Positions 36,524-45,200 of a stretch of 55,215 nt of DNA are shown here, piece by piece. Position 1 is the first letter of the stretch, and every line of letters starts with the position of its first letter. The DNA lies in NCBI GenBank assembly GCA_938010615.1, contig CALLUY010000088.1, forward strand, positions 1 through 55,215, in the 5' to 3' direction. The translations under genes were made by a program, and so were the position numbers. The stretch comes from an uncultured Pirellulaceae bacterium (GTDB lineage Bacteria > Planctomycetota > Planctomycetia > Pirellulales > Pirellulaceae). A model generated the notes under the pieces. The model was not told where the DNA came from and made no database searches. It saw nothing but the letters and a program-made list of their open reading frames with translations.

Positions 36524-37396
36524 ATGAAATCCATGCTCTTCTCTGCATTGATGATCTTCGCACTCGCCTCAACAGGCTGTGCACTCCAAACCGGATCAAG
36601 CGGTTGCTCGGACGGACTTTGTGGCAACCAAGGCGGCAGCGAATGCTTGCCGCTTTCTGGCGATTGCGGTTGCGGTGCACCCGGGGGAATCAGCCCTTCC
36701 GGCGGACTTGTTCGTAAACTCGGTGACAATCGAGGCATGGGATTGCGAGTCAACGAAAAAGGTGCGGCCTGCAACCAGAACCGAGGAACAGGATTGTTCT
36801 CTCGCATGAAGAGCCAACGGGTTGCACCAGCTGCCTCAATGGGTGGCAATTGTGGTTGTGACGCCGGCGATTCGGTTGTCTCAATGAGCGGTGGCGACTG
36901 TGGTTGTGGCGCTGGTGACTCAATTGTTTCAATTAGTGGCGGCGACTGCGGTTGTGATGCTGGCGATTCGGTTGTCTCAATGAGCGATGGCGACTGCGGT
37001 TGTGAAGCTGCTGGTTCAGGCGGCCTGTTTGGCAAAGCTTGTGGATGTGGCCTCAAAGGCAAACTTGGAAGCTGCGGTCTCAAAGGCAAGCTTGGAAGCT
37101 GCTGTCTTAAAGACAAACTTGCGGGCTGCTGCCTCTTCGGCGGCAAGGCGAAAGCAGCTCTTGGCGGTGGCGGCGGATGCGGTGTAGCTGGCTGTGGTGT
37201 CGGTGGCGCCATCTGCGGTGGCTGCCTCGCGAAACTTCGAGGCGCTGGTGCTCATCCTTACGGCGGAGCGATCCCACACACGGCTCAAGCACCGGGCAAC
37301 GGAACAGGAATGGCTCCTTCTTACGCTTACCCGTACTACACGACTCGCGGTCCGCGTGACTTCCTGATGAAGAACCCACCATCGATTGGTTACTAA
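36524..37396 (+). CDS. Cys/Gly-rich repetitive lipoprotein with RGPRDFL tail
   Basis: This predicted lipoprotein of about 290 residues starts at the ATG at 36524 (the frame opens at 36479). Its lipobox is A-S-T-G-C (Cys19). I count 26 Cys residues, mostly in G-D-C-G-C pairs. Three near-identical 16-residue units (48 bp each; 36842-36889, 36890-36937, 36938-36985) read G-G-D-C-G-C-D-A-G-D-S-V-V-S-M-S, then a partial fourth unit. Further on are L-K-G-K-L-G-S-C repeats of nine residues. The tail A-Y-P-Y-Y-T-T-R-G-P-R-D-F-L resembles a C-terminal motif I have seen in planctomycete exported proteins. No function is known; metal binding or crosslinking in the envelope is speculation. A strong terminator follows. 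Confidence 0.75.
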   Translation: MKSMLFSALMIFALASTGCALQTGSSGCSDGLCGNQGGSECLPLSGDCGCGAPGGISPSGGLVRKLGDNRGMGLRVNEKGAACNQNRGTGLFSRMKSQRVAPAASMGGNCGCDAGDSVVSMSGGDCGCGAGDSIVSISGGDCGCDAGDSVVSMSDGDCGCEAAGSGGLFGKACGCGLKGKLGSCGLKGKLGSCCLKDKLAGCCLFGGKAKAALGGGGGCGVAGCGVGGAICGGCLAKLRGAGAHPYGGAIPHTAQAPGNGTGMAPSYAYPYYTTRGPRDFLMKNPPSIGY

Positions 37397-37424
37397 ACCG
37401 CACAATCGATTTGGTAAAAATTGG

Positions 37425-37459
37425 AACGCGTCGCAATGTCTGTTGCGACGCGTTTTTTT
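37425..37459 (+). terminator. Rho-independent terminator
   Basis: A 12-bp perfect stem, AACGCGTCGCAA (37425-37436) and TTGCGACGCGTT (37443-37454), has a six-base loop and runs into seven T residues (37453-37459). It closes the lipoprotein unit 40 bases upstream of scpB, which therefore needs its own promoter. Confidence 0.88.
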
Positions 37460-37498
37460 GTTGTATGAGAAAAAGATCTCTTGCTGTAAGCTCATCAC

Positions 37499-38284
37499 AT
37501 GACTTCTGATGAAAAACTGGAACCGGACGAAGACTTCGAAGACGAATTGTCGCTCGCACGTCTAAGCGAAGCCTACGCAGAAGTAATCCGCCAGCAAGCC
37601 AACCCGGACGGTGACAATAGGGAGCAAAGTCGCGGCGAATTGGTTGCTGACAAAGTCGCCAGAGACGAAGCCGTCGATGATGCAGAAGACGACGGAGAAG
37701 ACGACGAAGTCGAAAACGATACGAGTGCCGACGACAATTCTGCGTGTCCGATCACTCCGGAATCAATCGTCGAGTCAATCCTGTTCGTCGGAGTTCCTCG
37801 CGGCGAGAAACTGACCAGCAAAAAAATTGCTTCCGTGATGCGGGACGTCAGCCCAAAAGAAGTTCGCGCCGTTGCCAAGACGCTCAACGAACGATACGAA
37901 CGGGAAAACACCGCTTACCGAATCAAGATCGAATCGGATTCAATCCGCATGGTGATCGCGGATGATCTGGCTGACTTTCAAAATGAGCACTACGGTCGTA
38001 ACCGCGAAGTTTCACTTTCCCAGAGCGCGATTGATATCCTTGCCGTCGTCGCTTATCGCCAACCAATCAGCCGCGACGAGATCGAGAAGGCTCGAAACAA
38101 GTCAGTCGGCAGCGTACTCAACCAGCTCGTTCGACGAGACTTGCTGACGACCACGCCAGATGAGAAACAGCCGCGAAGGAAGCTATTCCATACGACCGAG
38201 CGGTTTCTTGAATTGTTCCGTTTGAGCGAACTCAAGGACTTGCCTCAGACCCACGAATTGTCCGATTTGGATGACTTCGAATAG
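37499..38284 (+). CDS. scpB: Segregation and condensation protein ScpB
   Basis: This 261-residue protein is a non-SMC subunit of the bacterial condensin (SMC-ScpAB). The first 85 residues are an acidic extension longer than in many ScpBs (D-D-A-E-D-D-G-E-D-D). The rest has two winged-helix domains with V-E-S-I-L-F-V-G near residue 93, I-D-I-L-A-V-V-A-Y-R-Q-P-I-S-R near 180, and S-V-G-S-V-L-N-Q-L-V near 205. No scpA is seen in this window. It lies just after the terminator and has no obvious operon partner. Confidence 0.9.
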   Translation: MTSDEKLEPDEDFEDELSLARLSEAYAEVIRQQANPDGDNREQSRGELVADKVARDEAVDDAEDDGEDDEVENDTSADDNSACPITPESIVESILFVGVPRGEKLTSKKIASVMRDVSPKEVRAVAKTLNERYERENTAYRIKIESDSIRMVIADDLADFQNEHYGRNREVSLSQSAIDILAVVAYRQPISRDEIEKARNKSVGSVLNQLVRRDLLTTTPDEKQPRRKLFHTTERFLELFRLSELKDLPQTHELSDLDDFE

Positions 38285-38309
38285 GCTGCCAAACGCATCG
38301 GCTTTCCAT

Positions 38310-38333
38310 GCAACGGCTTTTCTTAAGCCGTTG
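38310..38333 (+). terminator. Possible hairpin after scpB
   Basis: AACGGCTT and AAGCCGTT (38311-38332) form an eight- to nine-pair stem around a short TTCTT loop about 25 bases after the scpB stop. No T-run follows, so it may be rho-independent only weakly. The rest of the gap 38334-38544 shows nothing else. Confidence 0.35.
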
Positions 38334-38544
38334 CCCTCGGATAATATCCTAGCGGCTCACCTTGGCGCCGCCAGAACCGTTAGAACTTGCACACTCCGGT
38401 CCTCTTTGTACTTGAAAAAGCAACGTTATTTCAACAAAAGACACGGTACTGACCGGACGACTCACGACAGCCTCACGAATTTATTGGGCTTTGAGCGGAT
38501 CGAACATGGTAATTGGTGGGCGGAACCCCGGCGGTTGACTAAAC

Positions 38545-39603
38545 TTGTACCCGGCGAGAGCCTCTCACCTTAGTAACACCTTCTTGATTCGTAGTTGTAA
38601 ATTGATTTCTAAATCAAAAAGTGATGGCCCAAAAATATCGGTGCTGATGACCGTATTTAACGGCATGCCCTATTTGGTTGACGCAGTCGAATCAATTTTC
38701 TCGCAAACGTTTACTGACTTTCAATTTGTCATTGTTAATGACGGCTCTGATGATGAAACGAACTCCTACCTGAGTTCGATTACTGATCCACGAGTCGAAA
38801 TACTGCATCAGGAAAACAAGGGAACTGCTGCGGCAGCCAACTACGGCTTAAGTCTGTGCAACGGCGAGTTTATTGCTCGCATGGATGCCGACGATTGGGC
38901 TCTACCGCAACGACTCGAACTACAACTCGAATTCATGGAGTCCCACCCGGACGTCGGTATCGTCGGAAGCCAAGTCGCTCCACTGGGAAAGTGTGGTGTC
39001 GGCAACAGCCTCAACTTACCTTGCGACCACGACAAGATTTTTGGTTCCATGATGGAGGGCTTACACGGAATGGCCCACAGTTCCATCATGATGCGGGGCA
39101 GTCTCATTCGGCAGCTAGGAGGCTATTGGCCTTACCGACTGATCGATGACTGGGACATGATGTTGCGAATGGGCGAAGTTTCGGCGCTTGCCAACATCGA
39201 CAAAGTTTTGCTGCACTATCGTGTCCACGCAGGAAGCCTGAACGGATCCAGCATGCGGCGAATGCATCTGCATATCTCTTTCGCGATCGATCGAGCGAAG
39301 CGTCGACAAGCGGGAGAACCGATGCTTGAATTCGAACGGTTCGTCGAAATTCGTGAGCAGCGACCTGTTTGGCAAAAGCTCGCTGAATCAGCACACATTC
39401 ACGCATTGGCTCAGTATCGTCTTGCCGTCGCGGAACTTCAGAGCGAACAAAAGCTCAAAGGTTATCCGCGTCTGGTCTGGGCGGCGGTCTGCTCGCCGTC
39501 TCGAACCGTGCATCGGCTCGGTCGCATTGTGAGGCGTAAAATTTCTTCCAAGTCAGACAAGTCGACGTCGGCAATGAACGTTGATGCCCCCATTTCGCGA
39601 TAA
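38545..39603 (+). CDS. Family 2 glycosyltransferase
   Basis: This GT-A protein of up to 352 residues contains the family 2 core: S-V-L-M-T-V-F-N-G-M-P-Y-L near residue 33, I-V-N-D-G-S-D-D-E near 62 and a nucleotide-sugar D-x-D-like A-R-M-D-A-D-D-W near residue 110. A late W-D-M-M-L-R and C-terminal basic tail (V-R-R-K-I-S-S-K-S) complete it. No ATG precedes the core: the frame opens with TTG at 38545 and in-frame TTGs at 38584 and 38602 are nearer the core, so the start is unclear. Sugar and acceptor are unknown. It ends four bases from the stop of hemW in convergent orientation. Confidence 0.85.
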   Translation: MYPARASHLSNTFLIRSCKLISKSKSDGPKISVLMTVFNGMPYLVDAVESIFSQTFTDFQFVIVNDGSDDETNSYLSSITDPRVEILHQENKGTAAAANYGLSLCNGEFIARMDADDWALPQRLELQLEFMESHPDVGIVGSQVAPLGKCGVGNSLNLPCDHDKIFGSMMEGLHGMAHSSIMMRGSLIRQLGGYWPYRLIDDWDMMLRMGEVSALANIDKVLLHYRVHAGSLNGSSMRRMHLHISFAIDRAKRRQAGEPMLEFERFVEIREQRPVWQKLAESAHIHALAQYRLAVAELQSEQKLKGYPRLVWAAVCSPSRTVHRLGRIVRRKISSKSDKSTSAMNVDAPISR

Positions 39604-39607
39604 CACT

Positions 39608-40753
39608 TCAAAGAAGTTCGACAGCGACCGCATCGGCGACCATCCGTCCTTCTGGCGTAAGCCGCAAGAACGTTTCGGTTCTCTCCAACAAACCGCGACC
39701 GATAAGCTCATCAATCGTCCTGCCGACAAGCGACTTAAGCGACGCACCACTTGCTTCTTCGAAACCTGCGATCTCGATACCGTCTACCATTCGCAAACCA
39801 AAGATCAGCCTTTCAATTGCGTGTTCACGTTCAGAAAGTGGTTCGGCTTCGTCGATCGCCGACCCGTCAGCCAGAATCCGTTTCATCCAAGTGGTTGGGC
39901 TGCGATGATTTGTGTTGCGGACTCCGTTGGTGAAACTGGCGGCTCCGGGACCGAACGCAAACCACGAATTACAAAGCCAATACTGTAAATTGTGTTGGCA
40001 ACGTTTGCCGGTCGACGCAAAACTCGAAACTTCGTACTGACTCAAGCCTGCCGATTCGCAACGGTCAATCGCGGCTTGATACATGTCGACTCGCAGATTT
40101 TCATTCGATGAATCCAACTCGCCACGCTGCTTACGATTCCAAAACGTGGTTCCCTTCTCCCAAGTCAACTCATACGTCGACAGGTGACTCGGTTTCAGCG
40201 CGATCGCCGTCTCCAAATCCTGCTCCCATTGTGGCACGGTTTCATCAGGAGCTGCAAAAATCAAATCCATCGAAACGTTTCCAATCTTTTCCATCGCCAA
40301 ACTGAATGCACGTTTGGCGACTTCACCATTGTGATCACGCTGCAACACGTTCAGTTTTTCAGAATTGAATGATTGCACACCAAGACTGATTCGATTGACT
40401 CCAATCGAAACGAGGCTGTTGAGCAACGACTTCGAAATGTCGGACGGGTTACATTCGGCAGAAACTTCTGCACCGTGCGCCAAACTGAATCTCGAAAACA
40501 AAATTTCGCCCAATCGAGCCAGTTGCTTCTCCGACAAATGGCTGGGGGTGCCGCCGCCAAGAAACAGAGTATCAATTTCAAAGGTCTTGGGGAGCGATTT
40601 CGCTTCGGCTTCCAATGCATCCAAAAACGGATCGATCAAATGATCCCGACCTGCGACCAAGGCGAAATTGCAGTAGCCACACCGATGCCGACAGAACGGC
40701 ACGTGAACATAGACAGATCGAGGATCCGCATTGGAAGGATAGTAGACGTTCAC
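39608..40753 (-). CDS. hemW: HemW-like radical SAM protein
   Basis: This 381-residue protein has the radical SAM cluster C-R-H-R-C-G-Y-C (Cys21, Cys25, Cys28), an L-F-L-G-G-G-T-P-S strand near residue 65, and V-S-A-E-C-N-P-S near 98. HemW is a heme chaperone formerly annotated as coproporphyrinogen III oxidase. The size and order of motifs fit. It is convergent with the glycosyltransferase and followed upstream by a palindromic repeat towards the esterase gene. Confidence 0.9.
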   Translation of the reverse strand: MNVYYPSNADPRSVYVHVPFCRHRCGYCNFALVAGRDHLIDPFLDALEAEAKSLPKTFEIDTLFLGGGTPSHLSEKQLARLGEILFSRFSLAHGAEVSAECNPSDISKSLLNSLVSIGVNRISLGVQSFNSEKLNVLQRDHNGEVAKRAFSLAMEKIGNVSMDLIFAAPDETVPQWEQDLETAIALKPSHLSTYELTWEKGTTFWNRKQRGELDSSNENLRVDMYQAAIDRCESAGLSQYEVSSFASTGKRCQHNLQYWLCNSWFAFGPGAASFTNGVRNTNHRSPTTWMKRILADGSAIDEAEPLSEREHAIERLIFGLRMVDGIEIAGFEEASGASLKSLVGRTIDELIGRGLLERTETFLRLTPEGRMVADAVAVELL

Positions 40754-40806
40754 GCTTGAGCCCGCTGTCTAAAACTAGAGTGCATTTCAAAACCCAGATC
40801 GCCGAT

Positions 40807-40867
40807 AGTAGCTCGACTCTCCGAGTCGCATTTTGCCGCTCCAAACGCCTCGGAGAGTCGTGCTACT
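40807..40867. repeat. Inverted repeat between hemW and the esterase gene
   Basis: Nineteen-base arms AGTAGCTCGACTCTCCGAG (40807-40825) and CTCGGAGAGTCGTGCTACT (40849-40867) differ at one base and are separated by 23 bases. The element sits between two genes transcribed in the same direction. Confidence 0.85.
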
Positions 40868-40886
40868 TTGGTTTTGAAACACTCAC

Positions 40887-42428
40887 CTAGAAGTTCTTAC
40901 CTTCAGACACCATCGGGAAATCATCGCTACGAAAAGGGGAGGCCGGCAAACCAGCATCATTGTTGAGATTCATTTCGAATCCTTCATTCCATCCGTATCG
41001 AACTCCAACTGGGTCGGGGACTTTGGCGCAAATCAGCTCAACCACAACGTCGTCAACAATTGTCGCGACAGCCCTGTGGAAGACTCGATCCTCGCCGCAG
41101 ACAGTAAACCCAGTCAAGGTAGTATCCTGATCGCGAAGCTGCAGCTTTTCCCCGGTGTGTTTAAAAGTGACTCGTACCTGAGCACCCGATATCGAGATCG
41201 ATTCGAACAAGGGGCCAGATTCTTCACCTTCGACAGGATTGTCCTTCAGCTCATTGGCGTAAGTTCGCTTCAATGCCAACAATGCCAACCGCTGTCCAAC
41301 AGCTTGCTTGTTTCTTGGGTGGATATCTTCTAGGTCGCCGACATCCGTGGTCACGACCATTCCGGTATCAGGTGTGTTGGCGGCGGTCTTAAGTTGAGCA
41401 TCCCACAGTTCCGGCAACGCATTTTCGCCACGGGTGTATTTGTAGGGAGCCAACTGAACGAAGTAAAACGGCAGCGACTCCGAACCGAACTGCTTCCGCC
41501 AATCTTGGACCAAAGTTGGCAGCAACGTCGCATACTGATGCCCGCGACCGACGTTGGCCTCACCTTGATACCAAATAAAGCCGCGAACTGGAAAGCGAAC
41601 CATCGGGGCAACCATCGCGTTATAAATATTCGCGGGATGATTGCGACTGGTGATCATTTCTTTTTGATCATCCCAATGCTTGAGCAACGGAGCCAATGAC
41701 TCGACCGCGTCAAGCGACTCCCTTGAAGTCCACGCCTCACAACGCGTTCCGCCCCATGTCGAATTGATCAAACCGATTGGAACGTCTTCGACTTTCTTCG
41801 CCAGTTCACGACCGAAGAAATATCCAACCGCAGAAAACTCCTTCACCGAATCAGGACTGCAAACAGCCCATGGTGTCACGACGCCAAAATCATCGAGTGG
41901 TTTCGGAGACGAAGAAGTATCGATTGAAAACAATCGAATGTTGGGAAACTTCTTCGCTTTTTCGATTTCCGTTTCCGGATTGAGAGCTTTTGAAACGGGC
42001 CATTCCATGTTCGACTGGCCTGAGCAAACCCAAACGTCTCCGACCATCACGTTGGTCACGCCAACTTTCAAATCTGAATCTTGCGACGACACGCCCAACT
42101 CAAAAGGTCCACCAGCGCCACCGGTTTTGATCATCGTTGACCATTTCCCAGCCCCATCGGCGACGGCAGGGTACTCCACATCACCAAAACTAATTTTTAG
42201 TTTCTCATTGGGATCCGCCGTTCCCCACACAGGTACGTCGCTATTCCGTTGGAGCACCATGTGGTCCGAAAAAAGTTTCGGCAGCGTTATGTCCGCAGAA
42301 AGATTCCCGTCAGCAAGTGCGGCGAATACAAGCATGACTGACAGAGCAAGCGATGAGCGAATTCGAAGAAAGTTCAAAGGTGTGGTTCCTAGCATCCCGG
42401 TCCAAAAGGCGTTGATTCTCTGAGCCAA
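40887..42428 (-). CDS. Sialate O-acetylesterase-like secreted protein
   Basis: This 513-residue protein has a signal peptide near residues 25-45 (S-L-A-L-S-V-M-L-V-F-A-A) and the SASA-type marks: nucleophile-bearing G-Q-S-N-M-E-W-P near residue 135, W-Y-Q-G-E-A-N-V-G near 285 and a late H-P-R-N-K-Q-A-V. Homologues remove acetyl groups from sialic acids or xylans. The beginning (L-P-K-L-F-S-D-H-M-V-L-Q) is typical of the family. The substrate is unknown. It lies divergently to the nitroreductase gene. Confidence 0.88.
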   Translation of the reverse strand: MAQRINAFWTGMLGTTPLNFLRIRSSLALSVMLVFAALADGNLSADITLPKLFSDHMVLQRNSDVPVWGTADPNEKLKISFGDVEYPAVADGAGKWSTMIKTGGAGGPFELGVSSQDSDLKVGVTNVMVGDVWVCSGQSNMEWPVSKALNPETEIEKAKKFPNIRLFSIDTSSSPKPLDDFGVVTPWAVCSPDSVKEFSAVGYFFGRELAKKVEDVPIGLINSTWGGTRCEAWTSRESLDAVESLAPLLKHWDDQKEMITSRNHPANIYNAMVAPMVRFPVRGFIWYQGEANVGRGHQYATLLPTLVQDWRKQFGSESLPFYFVQLAPYKYTRGENALPELWDAQLKTAANTPDTGMVVTTDVGDLEDIHPRNKQAVGQRLALLALKRTYANELKDNPVEGEESGPLFESISISGAQVRVTFKHTGEKLQLRDQDTTLTGFTVCGEDRVFHRAVATIVDDVVVELICAKVPDPVGVRYGWNEGFEMNLNNDAGLPASPFRSDDFPMVSEGKNF

Positions 42429-42528
42429 AATATTGACTTCGGGAGCATCGTTTATGATTGATCTTGAATAGGATATCGTAGCTGATGAAACGACAACCCT
42501 CCACCGGCAAATCTATCAGGCGCTGACT

Positions 42529-43197
42529 ATGGCAAAAGGAACTCACATTCCGCTGGAAAATTTCGAAACGTTCCCAGCTGAAGAAATGGAAAAACGTTCG
42601 GCAGACTTCTATTCACAGATTCGCAAACGTCGTAGCGTTCGCGATTTCTCTGATACAGCCGTTCCGGATTCGGTCATTCGAAACTGTTTGCTTGCCGCCG
42701 GGACGGCACCCAACGGGGCTAACCTTCAGCCGTGGCATTTTTGCGTCGTGAAAGATGCCAACGTGAAAGCAGAAATCCGCAAAGCGGCTGAGGCTGAAGA
42801 GTTTGAGTTCTACAACGGTAAAGCTCCCCAAGATTGGCTAGACGCATTGGCTCCGTTGGGGACCGATGAGAGCAAGCCATTTCTGGAGACCGCTTCGACG
42901 TTGATCGTGATATTCGCCAAGACTTTCGGGCTTGATCACGACGGCAAAAAAGTCAAACACTACTACGTAACTGAATCAGTCGGTATCGCGACTGGATTCC
43001 TTATCGCTGCCTTGCATGACGCAGGCTGTGCGACGCTAACACACACACCAAGTCCAATGAAATTCCTGAATCAAATTCTTGATCGACCTTCGAACGAACG
43101 GCCTTTTCTGGTTCTAGTCGTTGGCCAGCCTGCCGAAGACACGCTTGTTCCTGACATCACGAAAAAGAAACTTGCTGAAATTGCGACATGGCATTGA
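42529..43197 (+). CDS. Nitroreductase family protein
   Basis: This 222-residue flavoprotein has the R-K-R-R-S-V-R-D-F (residue 31), [12 protein letters not shown] (residue 58) and late [12 protein letters not shown] motifs of FMN nitroreductases, with a C-terminal G-Q-P-A-E-D. Members reduce nitro compounds or halogenated tyrosines with NAD(P)H; a BluB or iodotyrosine-deiodinase-like role is possible, because the N-terminal R-S-V-R-D-F pattern is shared. Substrate not decided. Confidence 0.85.
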   Translation: MAKGTHIPLENFETFPAEEMEKRSADFYSQIRKRRSVRDFSDTAVPDSVIRNCLLAAGTAPNGANLQPWHFCVVKDANVKAEIRKAAEAEEFEFYNGKAPQDWLDALAPLGTDESKPFLETASTLIVIFAKTFGLDHDGKKVKHYYVTESVGIATGFLIAALHDAGCATLTHTPSPMKFLNQILDRPSNERPFLVLVVGQPAEDTLVPDITKKKLAEIATWH

Positions 43198-43246
43198 GAT
43201 GTAGCCATTGGTATACTGAGTTTGGGGCACAATCAGGAGGCTGACA

Positions 43247-45031
43247 ATGAGTCAACCAATTCGCATTGAAACTTTCGTTTCGCGGTTCTTTCTTTTCGCC
43301 ATTACTTTGGCGTGCAGTGTTCATTCGACGTGTGCTCAGGATGCACAGCAGTTCCTCACTGACGGCGAATTCTCTTGCGCGATCGATGCCGCTGGTGAAA
43401 ACGATTCCGCGATTCAACAAGTCGCACAGGCGCAGCTTGCGAACGGTGACGGAACAGCCGCACTGCGCACCATCGGCCGCATTCGCGACGGCAAGGCGCG
43501 AACGAACGCTTTGAATCAGATGCAACTCAGCGGAGACGGGCTTAGCAGCGGAAGTGGGACTAGTGGCTCGGAACGTTTTAATAGTGGCGGATCGATAACC
43601 GGAACGATGCCCAACGGCGGCGGCATCACGGCCGCAGACTTTTCCACGCTGATGCAGTTGATTCAAGGTACCGTTTCTGCTGACTCTTGGGAAACCAACG
43701 GAAGCGGCAACGGAACCATGTTCCCGTACCCGACAGGAGTGTACGTCGATGCAGAAGGAATCCTCAATCGAACCAAAACTTCGAAACGCAAGTTAACTTC
43801 AACCGAGGACTTTCGCGACCAAATGCTGCCTCGCGTGCCCGTGCAGAAGCATTCAGACATGCGCAAGGTTTCGCTGACGCGACTGGAACGAGCCGTTCAG
43901 CTGAGAGCCGCTCAAGGGAAAGCTCCAACGGAAACCATGCGATGTCTGGCAGGACTGACGCAGGTTCGCTACGTGATGATCGATCCAGATTCAGGCGAAG
44001 TGATCATCGCTGGTCCAGCAGGTGACTGGAAAACCGATGGCAAGGGGAAGTCAGTCAGCGTCGTCGATCAACAACCTGTTCTGTCGCTGGACGATTTCGT
44101 CGTGTGTTTACGTAACGCGTTCAAAGCATCCGGAAAGTTTGGCTGTGCGATCGTTCCACGCAAGGCAAACCTCGCGGCAACCAAACAGTACATTTCCAAC
44201 ACCAAAGGTAGCGGCAAGAAATGGGAAAATGGACTACGGGATGCATTGGGCCAGCAAGACATCGACGTGTTTGGCATTCCTTCCAACTGCCATGCAGCCC
44301 GTGTTTTGGTCGAAGCGGACTACCACATGAAGCTGATCGGGATGGGAATCGAACCGACGATTCCATCGGTACCCAGCTACCTCGACCGCGTGAAGCTTGA
44401 TGCGGATGGCAACCCGCCTCCGATGGATGTCGTGCGATGGTGGTTTGCATTGAACTATGAGCGACTGTTTTCCAACGAAGCGAAGACGCTTTTTGAATTC
44501 CGTGGACCGGGCGTGAAAGTATTGGCCGAAACAGAATTCATCAACAACGATGGAGATCGCATTCACACTGGCAAAGCGGTTGGCCCGACATCATCGTTTG
44601 CTCGTGACTTTACGAAAAGCTTTGCGACGCTGGCCGAAGCCTACCCTATTTATAACGAGCTAAAAAACATCTTTGACCTCGCTATTGTCGCGAACTTGAT
44701 TCGGGAACATGAATTGGCAAAGAAAGCCGGCTGGCAAATGCCTTTCTTCGTTTCAACTGACGATGAAAAATCAAAAAGCTGGCAGACAGAGAAGTTCAAA
44801 GCCGCTGATTCCGTGGACTCCGTGATCAACCGACACATCATTCGCGATCGACGCGACGGAGAAACAATGATCCATACGCTAATCGGTGTTTCCGGTGGTG
44901 TTTCGTTTGATCCTGCCGAGTTCGTTAGCCGAAAGAACGCCAAGGTTGAGAGAGACATTGAGTTTACGGGCCAACTTCCTGCTGCCGTTGAGGACATGCC
45001 GAGCGAACCACAGCAATGGTGGTGGGACTAG
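43247..45031 (+). CDS. DUF1598 domain-containing secreted protein
   Basis: This 594-residue protein has a signal peptide (F-L-F-A-I-T-L-A-C-S-V-H, cleavage near S-T-C-A-Q). A variable region of about 180 residues follows, with a Gly/Ser stretch. DUF1598 occupies about 200-590: M-R-C-L-A-G-L-T-Q-V-R-Y-V, then V-I-I-A-G-P-A-G-D-W, V-F-G-I-P-S-N-C-H-A, and A-L-N-Y-E-R-L-F. The C-terminus is Trp-rich (Q-Q-W-W-W-D). The family is typical of planctomycetes and unassigned. AGGAGG is six bases before the ATG. Confidence 0.85.
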   Translation: MSQPIRIETFVSRFFLFAITLACSVHSTCAQDAQQFLTDGEFSCAIDAAGENDSAIQQVAQAQLANGDGTAALRTIGRIRDGKARTNALNQMQLSGDGLSSGSGTSGSERFNSGGSITGTMPNGGGITAADFSTLMQLIQGTVSADSWETNGSGNGTMFPYPTGVYVDAEGILNRTKTSKRKLTSTEDFRDQMLPRVPVQKHSDMRKVSLTRLERAVQLRAAQGKAPTETMRCLAGLTQVRYVMIDPDSGEVIIAGPAGDWKTDGKGKSVSVVDQQPVLSLDDFVVCLRNAFKASGKFGCAIVPRKANLAATKQYISNTKGSGKKWENGLRDALGQQDIDVFGIPSNCHAARVLVEADYHMKLIGMGIEPTIPSVPSYLDRVKLDADGNPPPMDVVRWWFALNYERLFSNEAKTLFEFRGPGVKVLAETEFINNDGDRIHTGKAVGPTSSFARDFTKSFATLAEAYPIYNELKNIFDLAIVANLIREHELAKKAGWQMPFFVSTDDEKSKSWQTEKFKAADSVDSVINRHIIRDRRDGETMIHTLIGVSGGVSFDPAEFVSRKNAKVERDIEFTGQLPAAVEDMPSEPQQWWWD

Positions 45032-45200
45032 TGCAGCGTCTAGTTTGATTTTGAAATACGTGTCACGTGACAAAGACAAACTCGCCGAAAAATTTGAAAC
45101 CGTTTCCAATGTGATGCGGTTGTTAGCCGACCAAACTGTCGGATAAACTTTCTTAGACCAAGGAAGGCGTTTCACTTCGAGGAATTCGACGGGATACAGT

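Noticed and set aside
36409..37212. Proline-rich minus-strand frame
   Set aside because: It is the complement of the Cys/Gly-rich lipoprotein, whose leader and lipobox are convincing.
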